DNA from: Aphodosoma sp051870875
GTDB lineage: Bacteria; Bacteroidota; Bacteroidia; Bacteroidales; Paludibacteraceae
DNA: 6,965 bases
Direction of reading: 5' to 3'
NCBI GenBank assembly: GCA_051870875.1
Contig: JBJECG010000041.1
Coordinates: 1-6,965, forward strand
The translations under genes were made by a program, and so were the position numbers. Under the pieces are notes generated by a model, which worked only from the letters and a program-made list of their open reading frames with translations, made no database searches and was not told the origin of the DNA. Shown one piece after another: positions 1 to 6,222 of this stretch. Each line of letters begins with the position of its first letter. The first letter of the stretch is position 1.

Positions 1-243
1 GCTGATGGCGCTTCATTGCCGCAGCATACCATGCCTGTGAAAAACCGTTTCGATTACGGTATAGTGGGAGGTATGGGTTTTGAATTCAATACCCGTTTCG
101 GAATATACACAATTGATGCACGTTACAGTTTCGGGCTTGGCAATCTGTTCGGTTCCAGAGCCTCAGACCATTTCAAGACTTCATCGAACCAGAACATTAC
201 GCTTTCGTTGGCTTATCTTTTCCCTTTGAACAATAGAAAATAA
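1..243 (+). CDS. C-terminal end of an outer-membrane beta-barrel protein (partial, 5' end outside window)
   Basis: The reading frame is open from the first base and ends at a TAA at 241-243, so this is the last 80 residues of a longer protein. The fragment alternates hydrophobic and polar residues in short strands joined by Gly-rich turns, for example YGIVGGMGFEFNTRFGIYTI, then DARYSFGLGNLFG, and a closing strand NITLSLAYLFPL near the C-terminus. This is how PorT-like / outer-membrane beta-barrel domains of Bacteroidetes end, and it implies an outer-membrane location. The last strand has the alternating pattern with aromatic residues expected of a Bam-inserted barrel, although the final residues are NNRK rather than a terminal Phe. 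It lies 19 bp ahead of the next gene in the same direction, so the two are probably co-transcribed. The specific family and function cannot be given from this fragment. Confidence 0.7.
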   Translation, partial: ADGASLPQHTMPVKNRFDYGIVGGMGFEFNTRFGIYTIDARYSFGLGNLFGSRASDHFKTSSNQNITLSLAYLFPLNNRK

Positions 244-262
244 TACTGCTATTTTATACAAT

Positions 263-1741
263 ATGAAAAAACGGGTTTTTCTTACAGGTGCTACCGGACT
301 GATGGGTATGGCATCGCTTAAAAAACTTCTTGAATATCCCGATAAGGTGGAGGTCACTATCCTTGTACGTGATACTCCTGCAAACAGGAAGAAAACAGCT
401 CCTTTTGCCGGAAAAGTGAGAGTGGTGTGGGGGGATCTGATGAATCTGGACGATGTGAAAACGGCTGCTTCTGGCATCGATTATGTACTGCATCTTGCCG
501 GTATGGTTTCCCCTTCAGCTGATTATTTCCCCAATCGGACACGTCGCGTCAACGTCAGTATAGCACGCAATGTGGTGGAGGCCGTCAAGGCCCAGCCTAA
601 TGCCGATGACATAAAGGTATGTTATATCGGGTCGGTTTCGCAGGTGTCGGATCGCAACGAACCCGTCCATTGGGGGCGCACGGGCGATCCGGTTTGTATC
701 TCCGTTTACGACCATTATGCCATATCAAAGGTCAATGCAGAACGCATTTTTGCGGAAAGTGGCATCAGACATTGGGTGTCGCTCCGGCAGTCGGGCATTC
801 TGTATGCCGGAATTCTGAAAAATCTTGACCCTATCATGTTTCATGTCCCGTTGCGCGGTATGCTCGAATGGGCTACTGTCGAAGATTCGGCACGCGCCAT
901 GGCAAATCTGTGTCTGCTTGACTTGCCGGAAGATTTCTGGTGCCGGTTCTACAACATAGGCTCAGGTCCTGAATACCGCCTTACAAACTACGAATTTGAA
1001 TGCAAACTGTTGAAAACCATTTCTTGCCCGCCTCCGGAAAAGATTTTTGACCCTAAGTGGTTTGTCCTCCGCAATTTTCACGGACATTGGTACACCGATT
1101 CGCAGGTTCTTGAAGATTATCTGCATTTCCGCGAGAATTTGCCTGTCGACGAATATTTCCGACGTATGGGACGGCAGGTGCCGTGGTATTACCGGCTTGC
1201 TGCCATAGTCCCTCCGTTTGCAATCAGGATGGTGATGCGTTCGTATGCCTACAAAAAGCAGTGGGGTACTCAGTGGTGGTTGAAGCATAATGATGAAAAA
1301 CGTATTGCCGCCTATTACGGTACCCGTGAGAAATGGCAGAATATCAAACCTTGGGAAGAGCAGGATCTTTCCCGACCGTCGGAAATACAGACCATGTTGG
1401 ATCATGGTTATGACGAGAGCAAGCCGCGTTCGGAGTGGGACATAGACGATATGCGTCATGCCGCAGAGTTCCGTGGAGGCAAATGCTTGAGCGAGACAAT
1501 GTCAGTGGGCGACTGGAGGACTCCGCTTGAATGGGAATGCCAGTTCGGACATCGTTTCAAGGCATCGCCCGTGCTTGTACTGCTTGGCGGACATTGGTGT
1601 CCGGAGTGCCTGCCGACCCCTTGGAACTACGATGAAATAGCCAAGGGCAATCCTTTCTTTGCCCAGGTCTGGCGTCCTCAACATGATGAAGATGAACACA
1701 ACTATTATGGTGAAGAGATTTTCGACGGTTGGGAAAAATGA
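263..1741 (+). CDS. Extended SDR / NAD(P)-dependent epimerase-dehydratase-family protein with C-terminal zinc-finger-like module
   Basis: The 492-residue protein begins with a Rossmann fold of the extended SDR (NAD-dependent epimerase/dehydratase) family. It has the dinucleotide-binding motif TGATGLMG (residues 8-15), HLAG (77-80), a candidate catalytic Ser in IGSVSQ (S124 or S126) and the active-site pair YAISK (Y152, K156). Strand 2 ends in LVRD (R36), a basic residue more typical of NADP(H) than NAD binding; this is inference. Residues about 265-365 are rich in Trp and Tyr and match nothing I know. They include a short hydrophobic stretch (about 308-325) that could dock to a membrane. Residues about 400-450 form a second module with GGKC (C408), C426-x3-H430 and C446-x2-C449, resembling small zinc-ribbon/treble-clef repeats of the type 'WEC..GH.F.A.P....G.WCPEC'. 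The tail is acidic. At 492 residues it is far longer than a usual extended SDR (about 300-350). ATG at 263 sits just before the Rossmann strand. The substrate is unknown. Probably in one operon with its plus-strand neighbours. Confidence 0.88.
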   Translation: MKKRVFLTGATGLMGMASLKKLLEYPDKVEVTILVRDTPANRKKTAPFAGKVRVVWGDLMNLDDVKTAASGIDYVLHLAGMVSPSADYFPNRTRRVNVSIARNVVEAVKAQPNADDIKVCYIGSVSQVSDRNEPVHWGRTGDPVCISVYDHYAISKVNAERIFAESGIRHWVSLRQSGILYAGILKNLDPIMFHVPLRGMLEWATVEDSARAMANLCLLDLPEDFWCRFYNIGSGPEYRLTNYEFECKLLKTISCPPPEKIFDPKWFVLRNFHGHWYTDSQVLEDYLHFRENLPVDEYFRRMGRQVPWYYRLAAIVPPFAIRMVMRSYAYKKQWGTQWWLKHNDEKRIAAYYGTREKWQNIKPWEEQDLSRPSEIQTMLDHGYDESKPRSEWDIDDMRHAAEFRGGKCLSETMSVGDWRTPLEWECQFGHRFKASPVLVLLGGHWCPECLPTPWNYDEIAKGNPFFAQVWRPQHDEDEHNYYGEEIFDGWEK

Positions 1742-1760
1742 TTATTGTAAATAGCTTGTT

Positions 1761-2729
1761 ATGAAGTTAAGATGCTTGTATATATGCTGCCTTGCTTTGC
1801 TGGCAGCATCATCCCCGGCAGCCGGAGAGGTGCGGGATTCAATCGAACCTATTCCGTTTGGTGATATGGAACAGTGGGTTACGCGCTATATTTCTGAAAG
1901 CAGGCTTTTGGGGGGACAGACAAAGAAGATTTACGTCCTGGCTCCTACCGATACTATCAGGGCCAACACGGCCTACGATTACAGCAATACCGTTTGGGGC
2001 ATATCCAATGCCTACGCCAATGTTTCGGGTATAGCCAAGGCTGCATGTACCACACAGCCCGACTATCGTGATGACGGTACATTGTGTGCACGCCTTGACA
2101 CTAAAATCGAGACGGTATGTGTGCTCGGTATTATCGACATACAGGTATGTATAGCCGGAACACTTTTCCTTGGCGCGGTCAACGAGCCTGTACGTTCGAC
2201 AAACGATCCTTATGGAGCCATTGATATGGGAATCCCGTTTGACCGTTGCCCGAAAGCAGTGATGCTTGACATCAAGGCCAGGGTCAACCCCGAACGTAAG
2301 GTCGTCAAGGCTTTGGGCTTTGGTCGTTCCGTTATAGACGGGCATGACGAACCGGAAGTTTATGTATATCTTCAACGGCGGTGGGAAGATGAGCAGGGAA
2401 ATATCTTTGCCGAACGTGTAGGTACCATGCGCAAGCGTTTCGCCGTCTCTATTCCTGAGTGGCAGAATGACTGCCGTCTGGATATTCATTATGGCGACAT
2501 CACCAACGATGCCTGCTTCAAGCCGTATATGGGCCTGTTCCCTGCCGGCGGCCAGTTCAAAGCCCGTAACTCCAAAGGTAAGATGATGAAGATTACTGAA
2601 GTCGGATATGCCAAACCGGGTACTCGGCCCACTCATGTCATTCTGATGATTACCGCCGGATGCTATCCTGCTTTTTACGGTGCTCCCGGCAATGCCATTT
2701 GGGTAGACAATGTCCGTTGGGTATTCTGA
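1761..2729 (+). CDS. PCMD-domain (putative carbohydrate metabolism domain) secreted protein
   Basis: The protein has 322 residues. Residues 1-22 form a signal peptide (MKLR, a hydrophobic core around CLALLAASS, then a likely cleavage after AAG). There is no clear lipobox, so it is probably a soluble periplasmic or exported protein rather than a lipoprotein. The rest looks like a PCMD domain, a beta-sandwich fold found mostly in Bacteroidetes surface proteins: NTVWGISNAY (about 76-85), a GTLFLG strand (133-138), GIPF (157-160) followed by a strand, and the typical closing segment with a small-residue loop and WVDNVRWVF at the extreme C-terminus. The domain's biochemical role is not established despite its name, and I do not assign a ligand. 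It follows the SDR gene after 19 bp, and the small lipoprotein gene starts 67 bp downstream. Domain assignment rests on motif memory and would need a profile search. Confidence 0.75.
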   Translation: MKLRCLYICCLALLAASSPAAGEVRDSIEPIPFGDMEQWVTRYISESRLLGGQTKKIYVLAPTDTIRANTAYDYSNTVWGISNAYANVSGIAKAACTTQPDYRDDGTLCARLDTKIETVCVLGIIDIQVCIAGTLFLGAVNEPVRSTNDPYGAIDMGIPFDRCPKAVMLDIKARVNPERKVVKALGFGRSVIDGHDEPEVYVYLQRRWEDEQGNIFAERVGTMRKRFAVSIPEWQNDCRLDIHYGDITNDACFKPYMGLFPAGGQFKARNSKGKMMKITEVGYAKPGTRPTHVILMITAGCYPAFYGAPGNAIWVDNVRWVF

Positions 2730-2796
2730 TCCGGTCGGGTAAGTAACTGCAGGAACTTTACTGCCTTTTTGTGAATTGCCTCCATTAGTCGAAGTT

Positions 2797-3216
2797 ATGC
2801 GTAATTTGTATCTGTTCTTTTCTTCTGCAGCATCGGTCTTGGTTGCTGCTTGTTGCCTTTTTTCGTGCGGAAAGCAGCCGGTTGATGACTCATGCCGTTA
2901 TATGGTGGTCTTGACCGACTCTGTCTTCTTTGGCACAGATGATATCCAAGAGATGGATATATGCTATTCTTATATTGACAATGTCGGGAAAACCTATTTC
3001 GAGGCTCTGGGACTCTTTGACAATCACAACATGATAGTCGGTGATTTTCCCAAGCTCTCGCAGACTATGGCCTCATATTTCGATGAAGCCCGACTGCCTG
3101 ATCCGCCAGTATTGCAGCACCTCAGATACACATTCACCTACACACTCATTGGCATCAATCTTTCCGGCGATTGTATGCAGATACCGCTCACATCCCGTAC
3201 CTTTACCAATCAATGA
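2797..3216 (+). CDS. Small lipoprotein of unknown family
   Basis: The ATG at 2797 gives 139 residues. An in-frame TTG 21 bp upstream would add seven residues ahead of the signal peptide and is less likely. Residues 1-24 form a lipoprotein signal peptide: MRNLY, a hydrophobic stretch, and the lipobox LFSC with the acylated Cys at position 24, followed by GKQP. The mature part is about 115 residues. It alternates acidic and aromatic residues (for example MVVLTDSVFFGTDD and FTYTLIGINL), suggesting a small beta-rich domain. I do not recognise the family. As the last plus-strand gene it closes the putative envelope operon with the beta-barrel tail and the PCMD protein. No strong promoter or terminator is visible in the 67-bp gap ahead of it. 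It converges on the thioredoxin gene across 68 bp. Confidence 0.72.
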   Translation: MRNLYLFFSSAASVLVAACCLFSCGKQPVDDSCRYMVVLTDSVFFGTDDIQEMDICYSYIDNVGKTYFEALGLFDNHNMIVGDFPKLSQTMASYFDEARLPDPPVLQHLRYTFTYTLIGINLSGDCMQIPLTSRTFTNQ

Positions 3217-3284
3217 CGTTATGCGTCAGGCATCGGACTTTTGGTAATCTTGGCAAGCGAATTTCATCTGTGAAAATGGAGCCT

Positions 3285-3617
3285 TTATTTGAGAAACGGG
3301 TCAAGCAAAGCCAATAAGTCAGCTTTTGACATGGCACCGCTCTGCCGGAACAGCACTTCGCCATTGCGGAACAGCATCAGTGTAGGTACAGACTGGACCT
3401 GATACTGTCCTGCTGTTACGCCATATTTGTCCACATCCACTTTGATGATGCGGATTTTATCGCCGAGCGTTGCCTTCACCTGCTCCAATACGGGGTGCAT
3501 CATTTTGCACGGCTGGCACCATGTAGCGAAGAAATCAACCAATACCGGTTGGGTGCCTGCTATTACGTCTTTGAATGTTTCCATTTGGTTTGTTGCTATG
3601 TTGTCAGTGCAATTCAT
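3285..3617 (-). CDS. trxA: Thioredoxin (WCQPC active site)
   Basis: This 110-residue protein is a single thioredoxin domain that reduces disulfides in the cytoplasm; there is no signal peptide. The active site reads DFFATWCQPCK, with the redox cysteines at C34 and C37, the buried Asp at D28 and the cis-proline in SVPT (P78). Gln replaces the usual Gly in WCGPC, which may shift redox potential or partner choice. The first 11 residues (MNCTDNIATNQ) extend beyond the normal thioredoxin start. A second in-frame ATG (M12, at 3584) would give a standard 99-residue protein. I chose 3617 because its ATG overlaps the stop codon of the upstream gene (ATGA, 4 bases), an arrangement typical of translational coupling. 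The true start remains open. The symbol trxA is by family; genomes of this group carry several thioredoxins. Confidence 0.93.
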   Translation of the reverse strand: MNCTDNIATNQMETFKDVIAGTQPVLVDFFATWCQPCKMMHPVLEQVKATLGDKIRIIKVDVDKYGVTAGQYQVQSVPTLMLFRNGEVLFRQSGAMSKADLLALLDPFLK

Positions 3618-4651
3618 ATTTGTTCACTTATTATCTTGATAAGCCGGTCTATCTCCTCTTCCCGGGTCGACCAGTCAGTCACAAACCTCACCGGTGTATC
3701 CCTTTCCCGCATCGCGCCCCACAGTTCGAATGACACTGTCTTGTGCAGCTTCTCTATCTGACTGTTGGTTAGCACGATAAACTGTTGGTTGGTGGGCGAA
3801 TCCATATAAAGCCGGTAGCCATTTCCGACAAAGCCGTTTTTGAGTTTCATGGCCATATCAATGGCATGGCGGCCTATCCTGTAATACAGTCCGTCGTGGA
3901 AGAGAGTGAGGAATTGCAGGCCCAACAGGCGGCCTTTGGCCAAAACGGCACCGCGCTGCTTGCACAGCGGGAAGAACGAAGGGAAAAGTTCCGGCCTCCT
4001 TGTCACCACCGCTTCTCCGAACAAAGCCCCGCACTTTGTCCCTCCTATGTAAAACGCATCGCAAAGCCGGGCAATATCTTTGATGGTCACATCATTGCCG
4101 ATACCGGCCAGCCCGTAGGCCAGCCGTGCCCCGTCCATATATAGTGGTATGTTCCATTTATGGCATACCTCGCTTATTTCGGACAGTTCGTCAAGGTTGT
4201 ACAACGTCCCGACTTCTGTCGGAAAAGTCAGATAGACCATCCCCGGTTTTACTATGTGCGGGAATGTGTCGTCCTTGAAGTATTCTGATATATATTCGTC
4301 GATGGCCGATGCCGACAGTTTGCCGTTCTTTGCCGGAAGTGCTATCACCTTGTGCCCGGCAGCCTCTATCGCTCCAGACTCATGCACGTTGATGTGCCCG
4401 CAGTCGGCTGCTATCACGCCTTCATTATAGTCGAGCAACCTCGTGATCACAAGCATATTGGTCTGAGTGCCGCCTTCGAGAAAGAACACGGAGCCGTTAT
4501 CCAGTCCGCACTCATCGAGAATGCAGGCCTCGGCTGCCTTGGTAAACTCATCAGCCCCATAGCCGACAGTCTTTTCCAGATTCGTTTCTGCAAGCCTTGC
4601 CATCACATCCGGATGCGCGCCGGCCATATAGTCATTGTTAAAATAAATCAT
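3614..4651 (-). CDS. Threonine-aldolase-family PLP enzyme (beta-eliminating lyase fold; likely low-specificity L-threonine aldolase)
   Basis: The 345-residue protein has the length and layout of the fold-type I PLP enzymes grouped as threonine aldolases. It shows an N-terminal MIYFNNDYMAGAHP segment, VGYGADEFT (29-37), EGGTQTN (59-65) for phosphate binding, HINVHESGA (86-94) with the His that stacks on the cofactor, MDGAR (D173, R176) binding the PLP pyridine nitrogen, and GGTKCG with the Schiff-base lysine K206. The expected reaction is cleavage of L-threonine or L-allo-threonine to glycine and acetaldehyde. Exact substrate and stereospecificity are inferred from the family only. It lies first in a two-gene unit with thioredoxin. 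The promoter at 4722-4751 implies a leader of about 60 bases. AAGG lies close to the ATG but with short spacing, so it is a doubtful ribosome-binding site. Confidence 0.9.
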   Translation of the reverse strand: MIYFNNDYMAGAHPDVMARLAETNLEKTVGYGADEFTKAAEACILDECGLDNGSVFFLEGGTQTNMLVITRLLDYNEGVIAADCGHINVHESGAIEAAGHKVIALPAKNGKLSASAIDEYISEYFKDDTFPHIVKPGMVYLTFPTEVGTLYNLDELSEISEVCHKWNIPLYMDGARLAYGLAGIGNDVTIKDIARLCDAFYIGGTKCGALFGEAVVTRRPELFPSFFPLCKQRGAVLAKGRLLGLQFLTLFHDGLYYRIGRHAIDMAMKLKNGFVGNGYRLYMDSPTNQQFIVLTNSQIEKLHKTVSFELWGAMRERDTPVRFVTDWSTREEEIDRLIKIISEQI

Positions 4652-4721
4652 ATCCTTAAAATATAAGCATAATGTGTTCTTGATTTGTCTTCACGGGAAA
4701 CAGCTCGTCTTTATCAGGCTG

Positions 4722-4751
4722 CAAAGTTAGGCATTTATCTCCGGTTACAGA
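4722..4751 (-). promoter_or_regulatory. Bacteroidetes-type promoter for the threonine aldolase-thioredoxin unit
   Basis: On the minus strand, 4729-4722 reads TAACTTTG, an exact match to the Bacteroidetes primary-sigma -7 consensus TAnnTTTG. Eighteen bases upstream (4751-4748) is TCTG, a three-of-four match to the -33 TTTG. The predicted transcription start is near 4715, about 64 bases ahead of the ATG at 4651. Confidence 0.65.
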
Positions 4752-4914
4752 TATAAAAAGACAATAATCCACTTCGAAAATCCGCTCTGATTACGCCTGT
4801 TTTCTGACTATGACAAATCAGTCATTCCCGGCTTGTACACGACAGGAATACCATGTCTTAATTGTGGCGGACTAAAGATACTGGCAGTAGATCGTTGATC
4901 GCTTCCGTTCGGTC

Positions 4915-4976
4915 ATAAAAGCTACAGAGCTGCATCATCTTGTTTTCCAAAGACAATGTAGCTCTGTCGCTTTTAT
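4915..4976 (-). terminator. Long hairpin, probable intrinsic terminator of the Nudix-regulator gene
   Basis: Two 21-base arms (4915-4935 and 4956-4976) are complementary at 19 of 21 positions and enclose a 20-base loop. The core is ACAGAGCT / AGCTCTGT, with AAAAGC / GCTTTT at the base. Read on the minus strand, it begins 35 bases after the stop codon of the regulator gene, and its 3' arm ends in GCTTTTAT, a short U-run. The near symmetry gives a similar T-run on the plus strand, so it could act both ways, but no plus-strand gene ends nearby. The loop is longer than in a textbook terminator. Confidence 0.6.
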
Positions 4977-5010
4977 ATGTCGCAATGAAGTGTGTCTAAA
5001 AGACTTGTCA

Positions 5011-5745
5011 TTACACTTTCTGCTTCCGTTTAGGTTGTTTTGTGTAGGTGAAGTAGCGGGCTGCCCGGTGCGGCACTCCTACTTCTGTCTCCGGCAGGGC
5101 GGATATGCCCTCAAGCTGCATCATCCGCTTCTGGAAATTCCTCACATCGCTCGGCTTTTGGTAAATCGCATCATGAAGCGAACGTAACTGGCTCATCGTG
5201 AATTTTTTCGGCAGCAACTCAAACATCAGGTTCGGCTCGAATTTCAGCATACGGCGTATATTCTCCAATGCCGCCCCGATTATCTCTTTATGGTCAAACG
5301 CCAGATGCTCGTGCCGGTAATCCTCGATATTCAGCCAAATAGTCTGTCCCTTTTGCCCCGACTGCTGCTTCACACGGTTGTTGATCTTGATCAGCGCAAA
5401 GTAAGCCACCGTCACCAACCTGCTTATTCCCAATCTCGTCACCTTCTCCATCCAAGGTCTGTCCGCCTCCGTATTGCGCACCGGTTTGCCGAATGCTTTG
5501 AATTGGCTCAAATAAATGTTGGTAAGACCGGTACACTCTTCAAGGATGCGGTATGCAGCACTGTCCAAATCCTCGTCGGGGTGGATTATGCTGCCCGGCA
5601 GTTTGCGGTTGTTGTATTCGTTCAGTTCTTCATCTGCCGTATCGTCATTGCGCTGCACGAGTAGAACTTTGAAGCGTTCTCCGTCAAATCCGAAAACTAC
5701 GCAATCTACAGATATCTCGGGTTTGTAAACTGTTTTTTCGCTCAT
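5011..5745 (-). CDS. Nudix-like transcriptional regulator with NrtR-type winged-helix C-terminus
   Basis: From the ATG at 5745 the protein has 244 residues, normal for the NrtR/AraR-like group. Residues 1 to about 150 form a Nudix fold (ISVDCVVFGFDGERFKVLLV, then LPGSIIHPDEDLDSAAYRIL and ECTGL). Residues about 170-244 form the winged-helix DNA-binding domain, recognisable from LLPKKFTMSQLRSLHDAIY and VRNFQKRMMQLEGI. Against the Nudix box Gx5Ex7REUxEExGU, the first Gly is Ser (52), the Glu after Arg66 is Ile67 and the second Glu of the EE pair is Cys71. Metal-binding catalysis is therefore probably lost and the domain likely senses a ligand. The family includes regulators of NAD and sugar metabolism, such as AraR of Bacteroides. 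The effector and targets here are unknown, and the neighbours give no pathway. Earlier in-frame starts exist. Those at 5898 and 5859 lie upstream of the predicted transcription start, so they are unlikely. ATG at 5796 (M35 of the open frame) remains possible. Confidence 0.88.
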   Translation of the reverse strand: MSEKTVYKPEISVDCVVFGFDGERFKVLLVQRNDDTADEELNEYNNRKLPGSIIHPDEDLDSAAYRILEECTGLTNIYLSQFKAFGKPVRNTEADRPWMEKVTRLGISRLVTVAYFALIKINNRVKQQSGQKGQTIWLNIEDYRHEHLAFDHKEIIGAALENIRRMLKFEPNLMFELLPKKFTMSQLRSLHDAIYQKPSDVRNFQKRMMQLEGISALPETEVGVPHRAARYFTYTKQPKRKQKV

Positions 5746-5836
5746 ATTAAGTGTCTGATTTTGGGGTGCGGATATCAAGTCGTTTTTTTGCAGCATAGCA
5801 GCTGCTTGTTCAGGTGTATGGTATACATATTGTCGG

Positions 5837-5849
5837 TTGCCAATGGCAA
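5837..5849. promoter_or_regulatory. Perfect palindrome near the regulator's transcription start (candidate operator)
   Basis: TTGCCAATGGCAA is a perfect 6-1-6 inverted repeat. It overlaps the last three bases of the -7 element of the regulator's promoter and spans the predicted start of transcription. A dimeric winged-helix repressor bound there would block its own promoter. That the regulator itself binds it is inference. Confidence 0.45.
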
Positions 5850-5877
5850 AGTTACACATAATTTGCAAGATACGAAA
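5847..5877 (-). promoter_or_regulatory. Bacteroidetes-type promoter for the Nudix-like regulator
   Basis: Minus strand 5854-5847 reads TAACTTTG, an exact TAnnTTTG match identical to the box ahead of the threonine aldolase. TTTC at 5877-5874, nineteen bases upstream, matches three of four positions of the -33 TTTG. Transcription would start near 5840, leaving a leader of about 95 bases before the ATG at 5745, or about 44 before the alternative ATG at 5796. Confidence 0.6.
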
Positions 5878-5999
5878 GCAAATTATTGTATTTCGCACAT
5901 TATCCTATGGCGGCTTATTGTATTTTCATGCATTTGGCGGACTCGCTGAATCAGCAGTAAGAGACTGTGTTGTTGCCGTTTTTTCAGGATAAAAGACAG

Positions 6000-6092
6000 C
6001 GTACCATAAAGGAGAGACCCGGAAAAGTCGGCCGTGCCCCTCCGCCGGGTTGCGGTGGATGACAACCTCCGGCTGCAAAGACCCCTGGTACG
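6000..6092. other. Hairpin-rich block, possible structured RNA element
   Basis: CGTACCA (6000-6006) and TGGTACG (6086-6092) form a perfect 7-bp closing stem around about 80 bases. Inside, CCGGGTTG (6045-6052) pairs with CAAC-CT-CCGG (6063-6072) around a 10-base loop with a CT bulge. ACCCGG (6017-6022) can instead pair with CCGGGT (6045-6050), giving mutually exclusive folds. I recognise no known RNA family: tmRNA, RNase P RNA, SRP RNA and common riboswitch cores were considered and not matched. GC-rich sequence forms such stems by chance fairly easily. Confidence 0.25.
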
Positions 6093-6199
6093 ATACTTAC
6101 GTTTCGTTGTCCTGGCTGCACATCCGTTGCCGTCAATCGGTGTGGATTTTCATTTGACCGACTTTGCCGGGCTTTATCAATGCTGTATCTCCGGAAAAA

Positions 6200-6207
6200 T
6201 ATCTTTG
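6200..6207 (+). promoter_or_regulatory. Plus-strand -7-like box TATCTTTG
   Basis: An exact TAnnTTTG match on the plus strand, but the -33 position (around 6177-6182) has no good TTTG. If active, it would start a transcript near 6213 that runs into the hairpin at 6393-6435 without an obvious gene. Confidence 0.25.
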
Positions 6208-6222
6208 TGGAGTGCATGACCG

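Larger units (their letters stand above)
4652..5010. other. Intergenic region with promoter and terminator
   Basis: No plausible coding sequence lies here. The left third holds the 5' leader and promoter of the threonine-aldolase/thioredoxin unit, and the right part holds the long hairpin downstream of the Nudix-regulator gene. The stretch 4760-4914 shows only short weak inverted repeats (for example TGACT with AGTCA near 4806-4825). I assign it no function. Confidence 0.6.

Noticed and set aside
962..1459. 165-codon minus-strand frame inside the SDR gene
   Set aside because: It lies wholly inside a well-supported gene and shows no domain, signal or start context of its own.
1839..2636. 265-codon open frame on the minus strand, antisense to the PCMD gene
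   Set aside because: The plus strand has a signal peptide, PCMD-type motifs and operon spacing. The antisense frame has no recognisable domain and is a codon-usage shadow.
3214..3228. Small hairpin TGACG-TTATG-CGTCA between the converging lipoprotein and thioredoxin genes
   Set aside because: Only 5 bp, overlaps the lipoprotein stop codon, and has no T-run after it; too weak to call a terminator.
3785..4144. 119-codon plus-strand frame opposite the threonine-aldolase-family gene
   Set aside because: It is antisense to clear PLP-enzyme motifs (MDGAR, GGTKCG) and has no independent support.
5746..5898. N-terminal extension of the Nudix-like regulator to an ATG at 5898
   Set aside because: The extension would be encoded across the regulator's own TAACTTTG box and the palindrome, and it adds 51 residues not expected for the family. 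Part of it (start at 5796) cannot be fully excluded.
6000..6092. Possible SRP RNA, RNase P RNA, tmRNA or known riboswitch
   Set aside because: The conserved core sequences of these RNAs that I know are absent on both strands, so only a generic structured element is reported.
5984..6217. 77-codon minus-strand and overlapping 61-codon plus-strand frames in the gene-free block
   Set aside because: Arg/Pro/Gly-rich translations without domains, no clear start signals, and both strands are open at once as expected by chance.
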